Shown: piece by piece, positions 32,028 through 34,158 of the stretch
Numbering within the stretch: the first letter of the stretch is position 1
Layout: every line of letters starts with the position of its first letter
Origin: a virus
Length of the DNA stretch: 34,158 bases
IMG/VR virus record: IMGVR_UViG_3300017744_000063
Location: 1 to 34,158 of that record
Strand: one strand, 5' to 3'
The notes under the pieces: generated by a model
The model's input: only the letters and a program-made list of their open reading frames with translations
Told to the model about the DNA's origin: nothing
Database searches by the model: none
Made by a program: the position numbers and the translations under genes

Positions 32028-33392
32028 ATGAAAAAATCAAAATTAAGAAATATAATCAGACAAGTAATTAAGGAACATATTCATCCTACATTAGGAAATT
32101 ATGCTCATCATATAGACCCTAATAATCCTTCAGCAACAGTAACTTCTCTTTATGGGGGTCCACCCCCATTACAAGGTAATGGAACTCATTTATATGATTA
32201 TAAAGCAAATATATGCCCTGCAAAATATGCTATGCATTATTTTGGAACTCCAAATGGTATACCATTAGCAGACGCAGGAAATTGGGTATGGTTAAATCAA
32301 CAATATTCTCAAGCTGGTATACAGAATGTTGTTCCAATACCTGTTCCAAATGCTCAAGGTCAAATTCCACCAAATACTCAAATGTTTGATTGTTTTCAAG
32401 TACATCCAGTAGCAGAACAATGGTATCAACCTTATATGCAACCAGCTGTTTCAAATGGTGCACCTCCATTAGGAAACGGATCTTTTGCTGATTTACCTCA
32501 AATACAAGGTCAATATTCAGCTATGCAACAAGGTGTAGCAGATGGTTGGTTATATCCAGGGGGTATTGCTCAATGTAATTCTGATTGTGCAGCTTTAGCT
32601 GTAGATTATGATGAGTGTAGTCCACCACCTGGTGGGTGTCCTCCTTTATCTACACCTAGTGGACCTATTGCGTCAATATGGCAACCATTCCCAAATTGTC
32701 GATGTCTTTCTCCTTATCCTGGAACAGGAAATACAGGAACAGGAATTCATACATTAGATCCTACTTTAACAGTAGCTACGGGAGTGCTTGCTAAGGATTT
32801 AGCATGTCAATGTTGTGATAATGGGTATCCAATAAGTATGAATCCTATTCCATTTAATACTGTAGGAGGATGTTCATCATTAAATGGAGGTAGTTTTTAT
32901 GGTTGTGCAGATTCTACAACATTTGACCCAAAAGCTTGTGAAAGAAGAAGAGGAGGTGATGATGTAATAAATTGTACATGTTGTGATGATTTAAATCCAG
33001 GAACAGGATTAAGTCCTAATCCACCAATATCAGTTGGTACCCCAGGAGGATGCTCTTCATTAAATGGTCCTTATGGAAGTACTGTACTTTCAGGATGTGA
33101 AGAATCTTCAATATGGAACGTAAGTAGTTGTGAACCTATTAATCCTTGTGATTCATGGATAGATCCTGGTTATCAAGGAAGAACTTGTTGTGAATGGTGT
33201 AATAATATAGGATGGCCATCTATAGCTCCTACAAATATATCTTGTGGAGGTACAGGAGCGGGAGGTGATCCTTCTGGAGCTAATAACTGGTTTTGTGAAT
33301 GTTGTCCAGAAGGTTTAATGATTCCTCCAACTGATGATGAAGAAATAGAAAGAATGAAAAAATTAGCGGGTATTCCTAAAAGAGAATTATAA
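32028..33392 (+). CDS. Cys/Pro-rich leader-bearing protein
   Basis: The protein has 454 residues. The leader MKKSKLRNIIRQVIKE ends IKE (14-16), before HIHPTLGNYAHH. Its DNA shares the 20 bases AATTAAGAAATATAATCAGA with the leader of the 31054 gene. The first half is rich in Pro, Gly, Gln and aromatic residues; the second half has Cys pairs (LACQCCDNG, NCTCCDD, RTCCEWCNN, FCECCPEG) and two similar GGCSSLNG segments. A module GGCPPLSTPSGPI...WQPFPNC repeats one in the 26817 product. The C-terminus DDEEIERMKKLAGIPKREL resembles a motif found at the ends of several marine phage head proteins. It is the last gene of the cassette; function unknown. Confidence 0.68.
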   Translation: MKKSKLRNIIRQVIKEHIHPTLGNYAHHIDPNNPSATVTSLYGGPPPLQGNGTHLYDYKANICPAKYAMHYFGTPNGIPLADAGNWVWLNQQYSQAGIQNVVPIPVPNAQGQIPPNTQMFDCFQVHPVAEQWYQPYMQPAVSNGAPPLGNGSFADLPQIQGQYSAMQQGVADGWLYPGGIAQCNSDCAALAVDYDECSPPPGGCPPLSTPSGPIASIWQPFPNCRCLSPYPGTGNTGTGIHTLDPTLTVATGVLAKDLACQCCDNGYPISMNPIPFNTVGGCSSLNGGSFYGCADSTTFDPKACERRRGGDDVINCTCCDDLNPGTGLSPNPPISVGTPGGCSSLNGPYGSTVLSGCEESSIWNVSSCEPINPCDSWIDPGYQGRTCCEWCNNIGWPSIAPTNISCGGTGAGGDPSGANNWFCECCPEGLMIPPTDDEEIERMKKLAGIPKREL

Positions 33393-33472
33393 AAATATTT
33401 GGTTTAGTCAAATTTCTTTCTTATATTACATCAGTAATAAAGTTAAATACAAATAATAATTAAAAAAAGGTT
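33393..33472 (+). promoter_or_regulatory. Leader of the gene 32 homologue
   Basis: This 80-base gap contains TTTCTTTCTTATATTACATCAGTAATAAAG, which shares TTTCTTTC and an AT box with the late elements at 381 and 10751 but lacks the TATTTATA box and GAACAA. It could be a different promoter class, as expected for an early/middle gene. The start is preceded by AAAAAAAGGTT, one of the few Shine-Dalgarno-like leaders here. There is no clear hairpin terminator after the cassette. Confidence 0.35.
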
Positions 33473-34158
33473 ATGGATTTAAATGAAATCAAGAAACGTT
33501 TAAACAAATTAAACAACAAAGGGGGAGGTGGCTCTAGCGACTTCAAAAACAATTTTTGGAGACCACCAGTAGGTGAAAAATCAGTAGTAAGAATAGTACC
33601 TTACACACACAACAAAGACTTTCCATTTTCGGAATTATACTTTTACTTCGGTATTGGTAAACCAAGAATGATTGCTTTGTCTAACTTTAGTGAGTCAGAT
33701 CCAATTATGGAATTTGCTACTGAATTAAAAAAATCAGGCGACAAAGAAAACGCTGAATTAGCTAAAAAATTATGGCCTAAACTTAGAGTTTTCGCTCCAG
33801 TAGTAGTAAGAGGAGAAGAAGACAAAGGAGTTAGGTTTTATGAATTTGGAAAAATGGTTTATCAAGAACTATTAGGTGTTATGGCTGACGAAGATTATGG
33901 TGATATTACAGACATTCAAAAAGGTCGTGATGTTACTGTGGAAGTAATTCCAGCAGCAGAAACAGGTAAAATGTTTAACACAACAACAATCCGTGTTAAA
34001 CCAAACCAAACACCATTGGTAGATGATGCTACAAAAGCAACATCACTTTTAGAAGATCAAAAGGATTTAGTTTCTTTATTTAAGAAATATACTTTTGAAG
34101 AAATGAAGGACGAATTACAAGGTTATTTAAAACCAGCTGAAGAAGATGGAGGTAAAGA
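33473..34158 (+). CDS. 32: gp32-like single-stranded DNA-binding protein (3' truncated)
   Basis: The frame starts at the ATG at 33473 and runs off the window after 228 codons. The product begins MDLNEIKKRLNKLNNKGGGG, a basic start suited to the cooperative self-binding role of the T4 gp32 N-terminus, then FWRPPVGEKSVVRIVPYTHN, PFSELYFYFGIGKPRMI, VRFYEFGKMVYQELLGVMAD and GRDVTVEVIPAAETG, which matches the OB-fold core of T4-like gp32 proteins. The visible C-terminal part turns acidic and helical, as in T4, where the acidic tail binds other replication proteins. No cysteine occurs in the visible sequence, so the zinc site of T4 gp32 is absent. The protein covers single-stranded DNA in replication and recombination. 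Confidence 0.8.
   Translation, partial: MDLNEIKKRLNKLNNKGGGGSSDFKNNFWRPPVGEKSVVRIVPYTHNKDFPFSELYFYFGIGKPRMIALSNFSESDPIMEFATELKKSGDKENAELAKKLWPKLRVFAPVVVRGEEDKGVRFYEFGKMVYQELLGVMADEDYGDITDIQKGRDVTVEVIPAAETGKMFNTTTIRVKPNQTPLVDDATKATSLLEDQKDLVSLFKKYTFEEMKDELQGYLKPAEEDGGK

Noticed and set aside
26817-33392. Secretion signal peptides on the Cys-rich proteins
   Set aside because: The N-terminal helices are strongly charged throughout and have no hydrophobic core or lipobox.
3833-33825. Many minus-strand open frames of 60-133 codons
   Set aside because: They lie opposite clear + strand genes, have compositions mirroring those genes (Leu/Ile-rich or Pro-rich shadows), and show no family resemblance or promoter of their own.
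1-34158. tRNA genes, integrase, attachment sites or origins
   Set aside because: I saw no cloverleaf-like sequence with a T-loop, no recombinase, and no gap long enough for an origin.

Overview
The window is a contiguous piece of a T4-like (contractile-tail) phage genome, very AT-rich, with every supported gene on the + strand and almost no non-coding space (no gap exceeds about 135 bases). It starts inside a PhoH-family gene and ends inside a gene-32-type single-stranded DNA-binding protein. Three signs point to a marine Bacteroidetes (flavobacterial) host: most start codons lack a Shine-Dalgarno sequence and sit behind A-rich leaders; a Cys-rich repeat of the form GCTDPTATNYDPNATVDDGSC, common in Bacteroidetes surface proteins, occurs ten times in one gene; and the fibre proteins carry the TTLKGYFETGDIP and SASGNISASG styles familiar to me from uncultured marine phages. 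The host assignment is inference.

Layout. (1) 1-369: end of phoH. (2) 423-3580: neck/head-completion genes in tight overlap (gp13-position protein, small unknown, gp14-like, gp15-like). (3) 3582-10344: fibre/appendage region with four repeat-rich proteins and two small unknowns. (4) 10381-18192: coiled-coil protein, tail sheath (gp18), tail tube (gp19), tail assembly chaperone pair (gp26-like plus an out-of-frame extension), tape measure, small structural protein. (5) 18208-25083: baseplate genes, including a LysM-like gp53-type protein and a 1230-residue hub protein that carries an LAS-type (M15-like) zinc peptidase signature. (6) 25110-26393: a family-A DNA-polymerase-like gene with different codon use. 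(7) 26425-33392: a small unknown, then a five-gene cassette whose products all start with a short charged amphipathic helix ending in [I/L]-x-E, followed by Cys-rich or highly basic cargo. (8) 33473-end: gene 32 homologue.

Regulation. A repeated intergenic element, CATATTTATAnnnGAACAA (with a TATATGTATA variant), lies 16-43 bases ahead of neck, fibre, sheath, tube, chaperone, tape-measure and cassette genes. Two good intrinsic terminators (14378-14402, 15434-15465) are each followed at once by such an element, so the late region looks divided into short promoter-terminator modules. The element resembles the reverse complement of the T4 late box TATAAATA.

The most interesting region is the cassette at 26817-33392: its shared leaders and [I/L]xE sites look like capsid-targeting sequences cut by a gp21-type prohead protease, suggesting a battery of head-packaged proteins, some with extra internal sites as if they were polyproteins. 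Other points of note are a tail chaperone needing a +1 or -2 frameshift, an in-frame TAA that seems to truncate the gp14-like gene, and a polymerase lacking several canonical family-A residues.
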